Shown: positions 18,488-27,746 of the stretch, piece by piece
Layout of the letters: every line of letters begins with the position of its first letter
Position numbering within the stretch: position 1 is the first letter of the stretch
Assembly: GCA_028768525.1 (NCBI GenBank)
Contig: CP054837.1
Location: forward strand, 4,708,001-4,772,000
Length of the DNA: 64,000 bases
Direction of reading: 5' to 3'
Source of the DNA: Desulfobacter sp.
GTDB taxonomy: Bacteria > Desulfobacterota > Desulfobacteria > Desulfobacterales > Desulfobacteraceae
Program-made: the position numbers and the translations under genes
The notes under the pieces: model-generated
Told to the model about the DNA's origin: nothing
What the model saw: only the letters and a program-made list of their open reading frames with translations
The model's database searches: none

Positions 18488-19113
18488 GTTGCCTCCTTAT
18501 GATTTTTTTGTGCAAATTTCTAATGTGATTTGTGTACCTTAAATCCAAATGGATGTTTCTCTTTGCATGTTTGATGCCAGGACAAAAGTTGCATTTATAA
18601 AATGAGTGGAATTTAGCTGGTATTAATATTTATATTAAATTTCAATCATTTGCTCAATGGGAAAAATAATTCGCACAAGGTCCAGGTGAAAAAGAATCAC
18701 CCGGGCGACAAGTTTTTTTCTGTTTTTTACTAAAATGAAAAGAAATTTTCACTTTCTGCTGCAGAACCGCCCGGGACGATGACGGGGGGGGAAGGGCTTG
18801 ACGCCTTTTTTCTTAGGATATGTGCAAAAGAAATATCACAGCAGCGTCTTGACGAAAATATTTTCTTTGAGCTACAATGCCCTATATTTACGGCATATTT
18901 TTTGGAATTTAGGTGCATGATCCCTTTACCTCTTTTTCTGCGCTTGAATCCGGGGGCCATTTACCCGTTAGGGGCGGATTTGGTTTTCCCCCCCGCCGTC
19001 CACAATTAATACTGAAGCGTTAGTCCCGGATTATCCGGGCGTTTCTTATAAAAGATACGATACCAACCGCCAATTTACTTTCCGGGAAATCCATTCACCC
19101 GAAAGGAGCTTTC
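18488..19113. other. 626-bp AT-rich intergenic region between divergent genes
   Basis: No convincing gene. It should hold the divergent promoters of the MttB homologue (minus) and the cNMP-binding methyltransferase (plus). A sigma-54-like site lies at 18564-18579. A small hairpin CCCGGA-TTA-TCCGGG at 19025-19039 sits 75 bp before the plus-strand start. Open frames here (for instance 18779-19009) lack ribosome sites and family features. Confidence 0.6.
18564..18579 (-). promoter_or_regulatory. Candidate sigma-54 promoter of the MttB homologue
   Basis: Minus strand TGGCATCAAACATGCA: GG and GC are correctly spaced, and 9 of 12 consensus positions of TGGCACG-N4-TTGCW match. It would start transcription about 65 bp before the start codon. 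Confidence 0.4.
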
Positions 19114-20583
19114 ATGGCTATTGACGAGAACCAGACCGCCGATCGGATCTTGCCGTATTTCAAATCAATTCAATGCAGCAGTAATTCGGAAATCGTCATA
19201 GGGGGCGACAAGGCAAGTGCCCTCTACTATTTGAAAACCGGGGCAGTTGAGGTCTCTTACCGATCCCAGAATACGAAAATCGTTGTCGCCCTGATCGGCG
19301 AGGGGAACTTTTTTGGTGAGATCGGTTTTTTTGACGATATTTCCAGGGTCAGAGATATCCGTGCAACAATCCCGTCCGAAATCCTTGTGCTGGAAAAGCA
19401 GGAGATGGATAGAATTCAGGATGAAGATCCGGTGCTTTTCGGCAGTTTTATGGTTTTCCTGGCCCAAAGGATCTGTAACAAGTTCAGGAGAATCCTTTCG
19501 GAAAGGGATCCCCTTGCCAGTTATGCAGAATCCCTGTCCACCGGCCAGCGGAAGATGGGGGAATCAAAACCGCTCCCCGATGAGTTTTTCAAGACCCGGG
19601 AGGGCAGACAGATCAAGTCGTCTGTGGATGAGTTCAAGTCCCGGATGTTTGACCTTTCCTATGAGATCCAGAAACATTACCGCGAGGAAATACCCGAAGA
19701 ATCAAGAGAAGAGGGATACCGCTGCCTGGACAACCTGCATGAGTGGCTCAGGTCGAACGGGCCGTCCATGGAGCAGTCCCCCAATGCGGACACGGTATGG
19801 AGCTATATATTCAAAGAGGTTTTCCCCTATTTCATGAGAAGCCGCTACCTGGAACGGGCCTATTTCAAGCCCAAGGGATACGCCGGGGATTGCAACATGA
19901 TTGAAATGATATATGCCAATAAAGCCAATGGAGACGGGAAAATCGGGCTGCTGATAGACCAGTGGTGCCTTGAAAGCGCGTCATGCCGTGCCGTGCGTGG
20001 CAGAAGACGGCTGCTGGGCAGGTATTTGAAAACCTTTTGCGATGAAAAACAAATGCAGGGAGAGCCCATCCGTATCATGCCTCTTGCCTGCGGCCCCAGC
20101 AGAGAACTCTGCGATTTCCTGGACCAGTGCGAATACCGTACAAAAATCGAGGTGCTGTGTGTGGATATCGATCCGGAAGCGCTGGAAATGTCGGCAAAGA
20201 ACCTGGATACGGTTGGCAGGGATTGTGATATACGATTCATGAATGAAAACCTGATAAAATGGGCGATTGGGAGCACCGACCAGGATTTTGGAAAAAAGGA
20301 TATCATCTATTCGGCAGGGCTTCTGGATTATTTGGATGACGGCCTTTTTTCTTCATTTGTCACCCGGTGCCACCAGCAGCTCAGGCCGGGGGGGAGGCTC
20401 ATCGTAGGAAATTTTGCTGCAGGGCCGGACAGGATATTCATGGATCATATCATAGACTGGAAATTGATTTGCCGGGATAAAAGTGATTTTCACAGGCTTT
20501 TTGCCGAAACGCCTTTTGGCCCGGATATTACCGTGGTGGGAGAGGAAGAGGGAATTAACCTATTTGCCGTTGCCACGGCCTAA
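19114..20583 (+). CDS. Cyclic-nucleotide-binding domain fused to a SAM-dependent methyltransferase
   Basis: 489 residues. Residues 10-130 form a cNMP-binding beta-roll (GGDKASALYYLKTGAVEV, IGEGNFFGEIGFFD), followed by a helical linker to about 250. The C-terminal part has methyltransferase motif I (IMPLACGPSRELCDFL) and an acidic ribose-binding turn in VDIDPEALEMS. The central YAGDCNMIEMIY segment resembles proteins annotated as 3-hydroxypalmitic acid methyl ester (EF, quorum signal) biosynthesis enzymes; that assignment is from memory of the family. Good AAAGGAGC site before the start. An HD-GYP gene follows 21 bp downstream, suggesting coupled second-messenger control. Confidence 0.85.
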   Translation: MAIDENQTADRILPYFKSIQCSSNSEIVIGGDKASALYYLKTGAVEVSYRSQNTKIVVALIGEGNFFGEIGFFDDISRVRDIRATIPSEILVLEKQEMDRIQDEDPVLFGSFMVFLAQRICNKFRRILSERDPLASYAESLSTGQRKMGESKPLPDEFFKTREGRQIKSSVDEFKSRMFDLSYEIQKHYREEIPEESREEGYRCLDNLHEWLRSNGPSMEQSPNADTVWSYIFKEVFPYFMRSRYLERAYFKPKGYAGDCNMIEMIYANKANGDGKIGLLIDQWCLESASCRAVRGRRRLLGRYLKTFCDEKQMQGEPIRIMPLACGPSRELCDFLDQCEYRTKIEVLCVDIDPEALEMSAKNLDTVGRDCDIRFMNENLIKWAIGSTDQDFGKKDIIYSAGLLDYLDDGLFSSFVTRCHQQLRPGGRLIVGNFAAGPDRIFMDHIIDWKLICRDKSDFHRLFAETPFGPDITVVGEEEGINLFAVATA

Positions 20584-20604
20584 CCGTAAACCCAGGTGGA
20601 ACTC

Positions 20605-21870
20605 ATGAAAAACAGCCGGGTCGCCGATCTGAAACATGCCATTTTTGAGCAGGAGACACGCAGCCTTCTGCATCAACGGGTGAGGGTCTGCATTTGGCTC
20701 GGGATTATTCTCTATCCCCTGTTTTCGGCCCTGGACTACCTTGTGGCGCCGGATTATTTCATGGTATTTTTCCGGTACCGGATAATTTTTTCGCTCTCCT
20801 GCATGGCGCTTCTTTTTTTCCATTCCCTTGAAATATTCAGGAAGCATTCATTTTTAGTGGTGCTGATCTGGTTTACCATGGCCTCCCTTGCCATATCCAT
20901 GATGATTGTCCATCTGGGAGGGTTTGGGTCTTACTATTATGTGGGCATCATCCTGGTCATGATGGTCTGTTCCATGGTCCTTCCCCTGGATGCGGGGCAG
21001 GCGGCTTTTTCATCCCTGATTCTGTATGCGGCCTATGTTTTCCCGGTTTATTTTCTTACGGAACCCCAGACCCACAATTTCAGAATGTTTTTGAACAATA
21101 GCTTCTTTTTTGCCTCGTTTATTGCGGTTTCCGTTATTCAATGCCATCAGGAAACAAAGGCCAGGAAGCGGGAGTTTGATTTAAAAATGAGGCTGGATTC
21201 CGACCTGGTGGCCTCGTACAAGGATTTTCAGAATGCGCGGGTGGCCACCATTCTGGGGCTTGCCAAGCTGGCCGAATACAGGGATACCGATACCGGGAAC
21301 CACCTGGAGCGGATCCGGGAATATACCCGGGTGATTGCAACGGAGCTGGCTAAAATCTCAAAGTATAAGTCCTATATCACGGCAGAGTATATCGATGACC
21401 TGTACCTTTCGGCAGTCCTCCACGATATTGGAAAAGTAGGCATTCCGGACGCCATACTTCTGAAACCCGGCAGGCTCAGTGACGAAGAGTTTGAAATCAT
21501 CAAGCTCCATACCATCTACGGCGGGGATATCCTGAGGATGGTCGAGGCAAGGGTTGAGGGGCAGTCCTTTGTGACCCTGGGCAGGGAAATTGCCTATTAC
21601 CACCATGAAAAGTGGAACGGAACCGGCTATCCCAAAGGGTTGAAGGGGGAGGATATCCCCCTATCGACACGGATTGTCTGCCTTGCCGATGTCTACGATG
21701 CACTGACATCCAAAAGAAGCTATAAAAGCGCTTTTTCCCACGAAGAAACCAAAAATATCATCCTCAGGGGAAAGGGCACCCATTTTGACCCGGAGGTAGT
21801 GGAAGCCTTTGAGCGCGGAGAGAACGAGTTTGAAATGATACGGGCCCGGATGCCGGCGCTGGGCAATTGA
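20605..21870 (+). CDS. Membrane-anchored HD-GYP domain protein
   Basis: 421 residues. Five or six membrane helices occupy residues 15-175, then a short linker and an HD-GYP domain with EYRDTDTGNHL, LHDIGKVGIPD, HHEKWNGTGYP and LKGEDIP. All catalytic residues are present, so it should be an active c-di-GMP phosphodiesterase. I start at ATG 20605, which has AGGTGG 5 nt upstream; an in-frame GTG at 20596 is less likely. It lies directly behind the cNMP-binding methyltransferase gene and is probably in the same operon. Confidence 0.9.
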   Translation: MKNSRVADLKHAIFEQETRSLLHQRVRVCIWLGIILYPLFSALDYLVAPDYFMVFFRYRIIFSLSCMALLFFHSLEIFRKHSFLVVLIWFTMASLAISMMIVHLGGFGSYYYVGIILVMMVCSMVLPLDAGQAAFSSLILYAAYVFPVYFLTEPQTHNFRMFLNNSFFFASFIAVSVIQCHQETKARKREFDLKMRLDSDLVASYKDFQNARVATILGLAKLAEYRDTDTGNHLERIREYTRVIATELAKISKYKSYITAEYIDDLYLSAVLHDIGKVGIPDAILLKPGRLSDEEFEIIKLHTIYGGDILRMVEARVEGQSFVTLGREIAYYHHEKWNGTGYPKGLKGEDIPLSTRIVCLADVYDALTSKRSYKSAFSHEETKNIILRGKGTHFDPEVVEAFERGENEFEMIRARMPALGN

Positions 21871-21957
21871 TCCTGCCTTTTTAAAACGGTTCTCCCCCTT
21901 CTTTGCTCCAGGGACTGTACTCTATGATATCAGGGGCGTATATCCGCAAGGGGGCGT

Positions 21958-23172
21958 CTAATGATCAATGCACTGCGTGTACAGTTTATTGCAAAAATCT
22001 ATCAGGCGCATATCCTGGCCGTATCCCCCAATAAAAGAAAGACCGACAGGCACTCCGCCCTCCTCTGATATTGGAATGGTGATTTGCGGGGTGCGGGATA
22101 ACGATGAAATGGCGTTAACGCACATCGCCCGGGGAATATATTCTCCAGCAAGGAATTCGGGGGTGACTTCCTCTAACCGGGGCGCCAGGTCCACGGTTGT
22201 GGGGAAACATAAAATATTGCCCTCACAAAGAAACCGGTTCAGTTTATTCTGAAATGATTTTCTGATGAAAAGCGCCTCTTGAATCTCATCCCGGGCGGCG
22301 GAGGCGGCGTAATTTGAAAGGCTGAATTCGACCCCGGCACTCAATTGGGGGCTTTCGGCCGTGACCCAGCCGCCAAATGTATTCCATATTTCTGTGGACA
22401 GCAGGAAGCCCAAATGCAGAAAAAGATCATTGAAGTCCGTATTCAAACCGGTGAGTTCGGATAAGGCCAGAGTTTCATGGCTGAGGTGATGGGCTATTTT
22501 ATGTTGAACGGGATCTGTTGCCTGTAAAACCTGTGCGCCGGATATCTGGAAGACCTCTTCCACAAAACAGACCCTCGGCAGATCGCCATGTTCTGACTCC
22601 TCCTCTGCAAGCAGAACCTGCATTGCTTTTTCCAGGATCCGCCCGTTTTGAGAGATAATGCCGACTGTGTCAAAAGAGGGGGCCAGGGGCAATACGCCTG
22701 CAACCGAAATCGCACCATGGGAGGGCCGGTATCCCCAGACACCGCAATTGCTTGCGGGCACCCTGACAGAGCCGCCGGTATCCGTGCCAATGGCAAAATC
22801 AACCGCCCCCCATGCAACCGCCGATGCCGATCCGCTTGATGACCCCCCGGGGATTCTGCCCGGCGCTTTGGGGTTGAGCGGGGTGCCATAAAAGGAATTT
22901 ACCCCGAGGAGGCTGTATGCCAGCTCATCTGATTTGGTTTTTCCCTTGCAGATTCCGCCTTCGGATAGAAGCTGTTCAAGGCATATGGCGTTGGCCACCG
23001 GCGTGTAATGGGTGTCTGCCCAACCGGGACTGCCATAGCCGGTTGTCTGGTGTCTAATATCTATGTTGTCTTTTACCGCAAAGGATAATCCGCTTAATCG
23101 GCCTTGCGAATGGGGATGGATGGATTCCCTGGTAACAAATGGATCCGAGGCATCAGAATCATTCACGTTCAT
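21958..23172 (-). CDS. Amidase-signature hydrolase
   Basis: 404 residues. The catalytic triad of the amidase signature family is present: Lys34 (AVKDN), Ser111 (GGSSSGS) and Ser135 (TGGSVRVPAS). Family members hydrolyse amides such as indoleacetamide, allophanate or Gln-tRNA precursors. It is shorter than GatA and has no gatB or gatC beside it, so it is a stand-alone amidase. The substrate cannot be told. It lies upstream-distal to proA on the same strand, with a 100-bp gap. Confidence 0.88.
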   Translation of the reverse strand: MNVNDSDASDPFVTRESIHPHSQGRLSGLSFAVKDNIDIRHQTTGYGSPGWADTHYTPVANAICLEQLLSEGGICKGKTKSDELAYSLLGVNSFYGTPLNPKAPGRIPGGSSSGSASAVAWGAVDFAIGTDTGGSVRVPASNCGVWGYRPSHGAISVAGVLPLAPSFDTVGIISQNGRILEKAMQVLLAEEESEHGDLPRVCFVEEVFQISGAQVLQATDPVQHKIAHHLSHETLALSELTGLNTDFNDLFLHLGFLLSTEIWNTFGGWVTAESPQLSAGVEFSLSNYAASAARDEIQEALFIRKSFQNKLNRFLCEGNILCFPTTVDLAPRLEEVTPEFLAGEYIPRAMCVNAISSLSRTPQITIPISEEGGVPVGLSFIGGYGQDMRLIDFCNKLYTQCIDH

Positions 23173-23272
23173 TTTTTTTCTCTCAGGTCATAACAATTGG
23201 GTTCTGCATCGCGGGCTGGAAACTGAGCGGAACCAGTCTGATTTGATGCGCCAGTTTTTTACAGGTCCCCTT

Positions 23273-24529
23273 TCAGCTCCTGACCTGTCCGTCACCCCAG
23301 GCCACGAATTTGGTGGTGGTCAGCTCCTTGATGCCCATGGGGCCGTATGCGTGGAGTTTGGAGGTGGAAATGCCGATCTCCGCACCCAGTCCCAGCTCGC
23401 CCCCGTCGTTGAACCGGGTGGAGGCGTTGACGATGACCAGGGAGGCGTCCACTTCACGGACAAAACGCCTGGAGCGGTGGTAGTCCGTTGTGATGATGGC
23501 CTCGGTGTGGTTGGAACCGTACCTGGCGATATGGGCCATGGCATCGTCCATGTCGTTGACGACCTTGACGGCCAGGATGAGATCCAGATACTCGGCTTCC
23601 CAGTCTTCTTCACTGGCCGGCCGGGCCTCGGGGATGATGGCGCAGGTTTTTTTGCAGCCCCGCAGGGTGACGCCGGCACCGGCCAGGGCCTTGGCGGCCA
23701 TGGGCAGGAAGGCGGCTGCTGCCCCTTCATGGACCAGCAGGGTTTCCAGGGCGTTGCATACCCCCGGGCGCTGGGCCTTGGCATTGACCACGATGGCTGC
23801 GGCCATGTCGAAATCGGCCAGGTCGTCCACATAGGCGTGGCAGACTCCCTTGTAATGCTTGAGCACAGGGATGGTGGACTGGGCCACCACGTGGCGGATC
23901 AGGCCTTCGCCCCCCCGGGGGATGATCAGGTCGATATTCTCTTCCTGTTTGAGCATGATGTTCACCGCTTCCCGGTCGGCCGTGGGGATGACCTGTACGG
24001 CGGCACCGGGGAGGCCCGCCCCTACCATTCCCTGTTCAATGATGCCGGCCAGGGCCCGGTTGGAGTGGATGGCTTCGGAGCCGCCCCGCAGGATGACGGC
24101 ATTGCCCGCCTTGAGGCAGAGACCGGCGGCGTCCACGGTGACATTGGGCCGGGATTCATAGATAATGCCGATGACGCCCAGGGGGATTCTCATCTTGGCC
24201 ATTTCCAGCCCGTTGGGCCGGATGGCGGAATCGCTTAAAGAGCCCACGGGATCATCAAGACCGGCCACAAAGCGCAGCCCTTCGGCCATGCCTTCGAGCA
24301 CCTTGTCGGTAATGGTCAGCCGGTCTACCATGGCGGCAGACAGTCCGTTTTCCCGGCCGGCCACCACATCCTTGGCGTTTTCCCCCTGGATGGATTCTTT
24401 ATTTTTCAGCAGCAGGTCGGCAATGGCGTTGAGGGCGGTATTTTTCTTTTCCGAAGAGAGGGTGGCCATGATCCGGGCTGCGGCCCTGGCGCTTTTGGCA
24501 ATATCGATAATCTGGTTTTCCAAGGACAT
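23273..24529 (-). CDS. proA: Glutamate-5-semialdehyde dehydrogenase
   Basis: 418 residues, full length. Reduces gamma-glutamyl phosphate to glutamate semialdehyde with NADPH, the second step of proline synthesis. The active-site cysteine is in QRPGVCNALETLLVH and the cofactor region holds GVIGIIYESRPNVTVDA. An end motif LHAYGPMG is typical of ProA. Start at 24529 with AAGGAGACC upstream. It follows proB by 20 bp and is surely cotranscribed. Confidence 0.97.
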   Translation of the reverse strand: MSLENQIIDIAKSARAAARIMATLSSEKKNTALNAIADLLLKNKESIQGENAKDVVAGRENGLSAAMVDRLTITDKVLEGMAEGLRFVAGLDDPVGSLSDSAIRPNGLEMAKMRIPLGVIGIIYESRPNVTVDAAGLCLKAGNAVILRGGSEAIHSNRALAGIIEQGMVGAGLPGAAVQVIPTADREAVNIMLKQEENIDLIIPRGGEGLIRHVVAQSTIPVLKHYKGVCHAYVDDLADFDMAAAIVVNAKAQRPGVCNALETLLVHEGAAAAFLPMAAKALAGAGVTLRGCKKTCAIIPEARPASEEDWEAEYLDLILAVKVVNDMDDAMAHIARYGSNHTEAIITTDYHRSRRFVREVDASLVIVNASTRFNDGGELGLGAEIGISTSKLHAYGPMGIKELTTTKFVAWGDGQVRS

Positions 24530-24549
24530 GATAGGTCTCCTTAAATGGG

Positions 24550-25707
24550 TTACAGGGTGTCCGGATCCGCGGTGACCACCAGGTTGTCCCGGTGGATGAC
24601 CTCGTCATAGGATCTGAATCCCAGTCGCTCTTTGATCTGGCTGGTCTTGCAGCCCATGATTTTCAGGATGTCCGAGGCATTGTAGTTGACCAGGCCCATG
24701 CCCAGAATTTTTTTGTCCTCGGAGATAAATTCCACAGGGTCCCCCACCTCAAAGTAGTCCTGGACCCGGGTGATGCCCGAGGGCAGCAGGCTTTTACCCT
24801 GCCGGACCACTGCATTCCGGGCACCGTTGTCGATGGTGATCTGCCCCTTGGCCTGGAGGGTCATGCCGATCCAGTTTTTCCTGGAGTTCTGTTTTGAATC
24901 CCTGGGAACAAAATAGGTGCCGGTGAAGTCGTTGGCGGCGATCTGCAGCAGGATATTGTCGGTGAGGCCGCAGGCGATGATCATGGGGATGCCGGCGGAG
25001 GTCAGCTTTTTGGCGGCGGAAATTTTGGTGCCCATGCCGCCGGTGCCCAGGGGGCCTGCGATTTTTCCGGCCATGGCTTCCACCTCTTTGCCCAGGCTTT
25101 TGACCTCACTGAGCAGTTCGGCATCCTCGTGGACCCGCGGGTCCTTATTGAACAGGCCGCCGATGTCCGTGAGGTTGATCATGAGATCGGCGCCCATGAG
25201 CAGGGTGATCATGGCGCCCAAATTGTCGTTGTCCCCGAACTGAAGGGATTTCACGGCCACGGTGTCATTTTCATTGATGATGGGCAGCACCTTCCATTCC
25301 AGGAGGGTGTTGATGGTGTTCCGGGCATTGAGGTAGCGGACCCGGTCGCAGAGGTCACCCCGGGTGAGCAGGATCTGGGCCACCTTCCGGCCGCAGTGCT
25401 CCAGGGCCTTTTCCCATTCCCGGATGAGGCCGGCCTGGCCGATGGCCGAAACGGCCTGGCGTTTGGGGGTCTCCGAGGGTCTTTTTTCAAGGCCGATTTT
25501 GGTCACCCCGGCGGCCATGGCCCCGGAGGAGACCAGGATGACCTCCAGGCCCTTGTCGTGGAGGGCGCAGATCTGATTGGAAATGCTGTTGATCACATCC
25601 AGGTTCAGGCTGTTTTCCTTGGTCAGCACCCCTGAGCCTACTTTGACCACAATGCGTTTACAGGCGGACAGGGTATTAAATTGCTGGGTGTCGTTCATGG
25701 TAATCAT
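24550..25707 (-). CDS. proB: Glutamate 5-kinase with PUA domain
   Basis: 385 residues. N-terminal amino-acid kinase domain (VVKVGSGVLT, LVSSGAMAAG, NENDTVAV, GTGGMGTKISAAK) and a C-terminal PUA domain from about 285, as in E. coli ProB. Makes gamma-glutamyl phosphate and is normally feedback-inhibited by proline. Two nearby ATGs, 25707 and 25698, are possible starts; the first has a GAAAGAAA stretch only, so the second may be used. First gene of proBA. Confidence 0.96.
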   Translation of the reverse strand: MITMNDTQQFNTLSACKRIVVKVGSGVLTKENSLNLDVINSISNQICALHDKGLEVILVSSGAMAAGVTKIGLEKRPSETPKRQAVSAIGQAGLIREWEKALEHCGRKVAQILLTRGDLCDRVRYLNARNTINTLLEWKVLPIINENDTVAVKSLQFGDNDNLGAMITLLMGADLMINLTDIGGLFNKDPRVHEDAELLSEVKSLGKEVEAMAGKIAGPLGTGGMGTKISAAKKLTSAGIPMIIACGLTDNILLQIAANDFTGTYFVPRDSKQNSRKNWIGMTLQAKGQITIDNGARNAVVRQGKSLLPSGITRVQDYFEVGDPVEFISEDKKILGMGLVNYNASDILKIMGCKTSQIKERLGFRSYDEVIHRDNLVVTADPDTL

Positions 25708-25963
25708 TTTTCTTTCGGATTAAATCCGGTAAATTAGGGGCCGTTAAACAGGGCCTTTCAAATTAGGGGGGGCTGAGCGCTTCCCTGATAATTGGTGAAA
25801 AGTAAACCAAAGATACCGGGAATGCAAGATATTTCACGGGGGGAGGGCTGCGTTGACTTTTTTTTGAGTGTGTTTATTATCTTCGATGGTTTCAGGCCGC
25901 GGCTGCGGTTTGGCGCCGTTATGAATTTTAAATTCACAGATAACCGGCCGGGGGCAGCTCATC

Positions 25964-27523
25964 ATGGTACATAGCGATACGGAATTTTTTCACCAGGCAT
26001 CAATGAAAATATGCGGCAGTCTGGATTCGGACCTGATGCTGACCCAGTGCAGGCGGTTTTTAAAGGCCTATCTGCCGGTGGACAGCATTGTCATGGGGTT
26101 TTATGATCATGAAAAACGAGAACTTCACCGGGTTTCCAGAGCCGAACCCCAGGATGACGAGGATATGTTGTCGGATCTGATCTATGTTCCGGAAAAGGTC
26201 GCCGGATTTTTCAAGGAGAAACAGGAGAGCCTCAATGCGGTTTCCATTTCAAATGCGCCGGCGGATAACCCGGCGGTGTATGAATGGTCCCGCTCCATAG
26301 GCATGCCGGAAGGTTCTTTCATGTCCATGGATCTTTCTCTGGATAATGTCCACATTGGATTTATCACCCTTTTTTCCAGGGGATTTGACCGCTATACCTG
26401 TGAACATGGCCGACTACTCTTCCTTCTACACGCCCCTTTTTCAGTTGCATTGAACAATGTGCTCCAGCACCGGGAACTGGCCAATCTCAAAGACCGGCTC
26501 AGGGACGACAACCGATACCTGAACCGGCAACTCCAGCGTCGGGCCGGAGATGAGATCATCGGCGGAGACTCCGGCCTGAAAAAAGTGATGAAACTGGTGG
26601 ACAAGGTTGCTTCCCTGTCCAGCCAGGTCCTGTTACTGGGAGAGACGGGTGTGGGCAAGGAGGTTATTGCCAACGCCATCCACCGCCTTTCCCCCCGGTC
26701 CGACCGACCTTTTATCAAGGTCAACTGCGGCGCCATTCCCGAGAATCTCATTGACAGCGAGCTTTTCGGCCATGAAAAGGGGGCCTTTACCGGTGCGGGA
26801 GGGCGAAAGCGCGGTCGGTTTGAACGGGCCCATACAGGCACCCTTTTCCTGGATGAAATCGGAGAACTGCCCCTCCAGGCCCAGGTAAGGCTGCTGAGGG
26901 TGCTCCAGAACCGGGAAATTGAGCGGGTCGGCGGACAGGAATCCATTTCAGTGGATATCCGCATCATTGCCGCCACCCATCGGAACCTGGAAAAGATGGT
27001 GGCAGAAGGGACATTTAGGGAGGATTTATGGTTCCGTCTCAATGTGCTGCCCATTACCATCCCGCCCCTGAGGGAAAGAATCGGGGATATACCCGACCTG
27101 GCCAGTTATTTTATCCGGAAAAAGGCCAGGGAGATGAATTTTGACCATATCCCCGCTCCCGGGCCGGGACTCATTGATGCGCTGAGGCAGAATCCTTGGA
27201 AGGGCAATATCCGGGAGTTTGAAAACACCATTGAACGGGCCATGATCCGGCATATGGGAGAACCCCAGGATCGTCCCCTGCGCCTGGGGGCGCCGCTAGG
27301 GGATAATGTGGAGGCGGTCATTGAACCTGGAAGCGGGGAAACTGGGCCGTTTCCAAGCCTTGACCAAGCCACGGCCACTCATATCCGAAAGGCCATGGCC
27401 CTGACAAAAGGCCGGATCCAGGGCAAAGAGGGGGCTGCCGCCATTTTGGGTATCCATCCTTCCACCCTGAGATGCCGGATGAAAAAATTGGGCATTCCCT
27501 TCGGCCGGTCTGAGAAATACTAA
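25964..27523 (+). CDS. Sigma-54-dependent activator with N-terminal GAF-like sensor
   Basis: 519 residues. Residues 1-185 form a GAF-like sensory domain of the FhlA/NorR kind, without a receiver aspartate. The AAA+ domain (about 195-430) has Walker A GETGVGKE, the sigma-54 contact loop GAFTGA, Walker B LFLDEIGE and the arginine-finger region. A Fis-type helix-turn-helix closes the protein (KEGAAAILGIHPSTLRCRMKKLG). A near-perfect sigma-54 promoter lies 112 bp downstream of its stop, in front of the porin gene, which is very probably its target. The ligand sensed is unknown. Confidence 0.92.
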   Translation: MVHSDTEFFHQASMKICGSLDSDLMLTQCRRFLKAYLPVDSIVMGFYDHEKRELHRVSRAEPQDDEDMLSDLIYVPEKVAGFFKEKQESLNAVSISNAPADNPAVYEWSRSIGMPEGSFMSMDLSLDNVHIGFITLFSRGFDRYTCEHGRLLFLLHAPFSVALNNVLQHRELANLKDRLRDDNRYLNRQLQRRAGDEIIGGDSGLKKVMKLVDKVASLSSQVLLLGETGVGKEVIANAIHRLSPRSDRPFIKVNCGAIPENLIDSELFGHEKGAFTGAGGRKRGRFERAHTGTLFLDEIGELPLQAQVRLLRVLQNREIERVGGQESISVDIRIIAATHRNLEKMVAEGTFREDLWFRLNVLPITIPPLRERIGDIPDLASYFIRKKAREMNFDHIPAPGPGLIDALRQNPWKGNIREFENTIERAMIRHMGEPQDRPLRLGAPLGDNVEAVIEPGSGETGPFPSLDQATATHIRKAMALTKGRIQGKEGAAAILGIHPSTLRCRMKKLGIPFGRSEKY

Positions 27524-27531
27524 ATTTAGTA
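27518..27531. promoter_or_regulatory. Palindrome, possible upstream activator site
   Basis: Perfect 14-bp palindrome TACTAAATTTAGTA overlapping the activator's stop codon, about 105 bp upstream of the sigma-54 promoter. Distance and symmetry fit an enhancer site, but the AT-only sequence could be chance. Confidence 0.4.
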
Positions 27532-27634
27532 GTTTTTATCGGGTTCTGCTGTATTTCGAATTTAAAAGTTCTATATTCCGTATTTTAGTGTCTCTCTATT
27601 TTAAATTTTCTGTAAATTCAATCTCTTAATCTGA

Positions 27635-27650
27635 TGGCACGGTTCTGGCT
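27635..27650 (+). promoter_or_regulatory. Sigma-54 promoter of the porin gene
   Basis: TGGCACGGTTCTGGCT matches TGGCACG-N4-TTGCW at 11 of 12 positions, with the essential GG and GC 10 bp apart. Transcription would start near 27662, giving a leader of about 85 nt. The gene just upstream encodes a sigma-54 activator. Confidence 0.85.
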
Positions 27651-27669
27651 ATAGGGTATTCCCGTGTCT

Positions 27670-27710
27670 GCCCTGTCCGGCGTTAAAAAAGATGAAAATG
27701 CGGACAGGGC
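27670..27710 (+). repeat. Inverted repeat in the porin 5' leader
   Basis: GCCCTGTCCG at 27670-27679 and CGGACAGGGC at 27701-27710, perfect over 10 bp with a 21-nt loop, lie within the predicted leader. A 5' stem of this kind often stabilises abundant porin mRNAs. Confidence 0.7.
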
Positions 27711-27746
27711 CTGGAAAATTTAATTTTTAGTTGAAAGGTTAAGAAA

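Noticed and set aside
18779..19009. Small ORF of 76 residues in the 18.5-19.1 kb gap
   Set aside because: No ribosome site, skewed residue composition and no family features.
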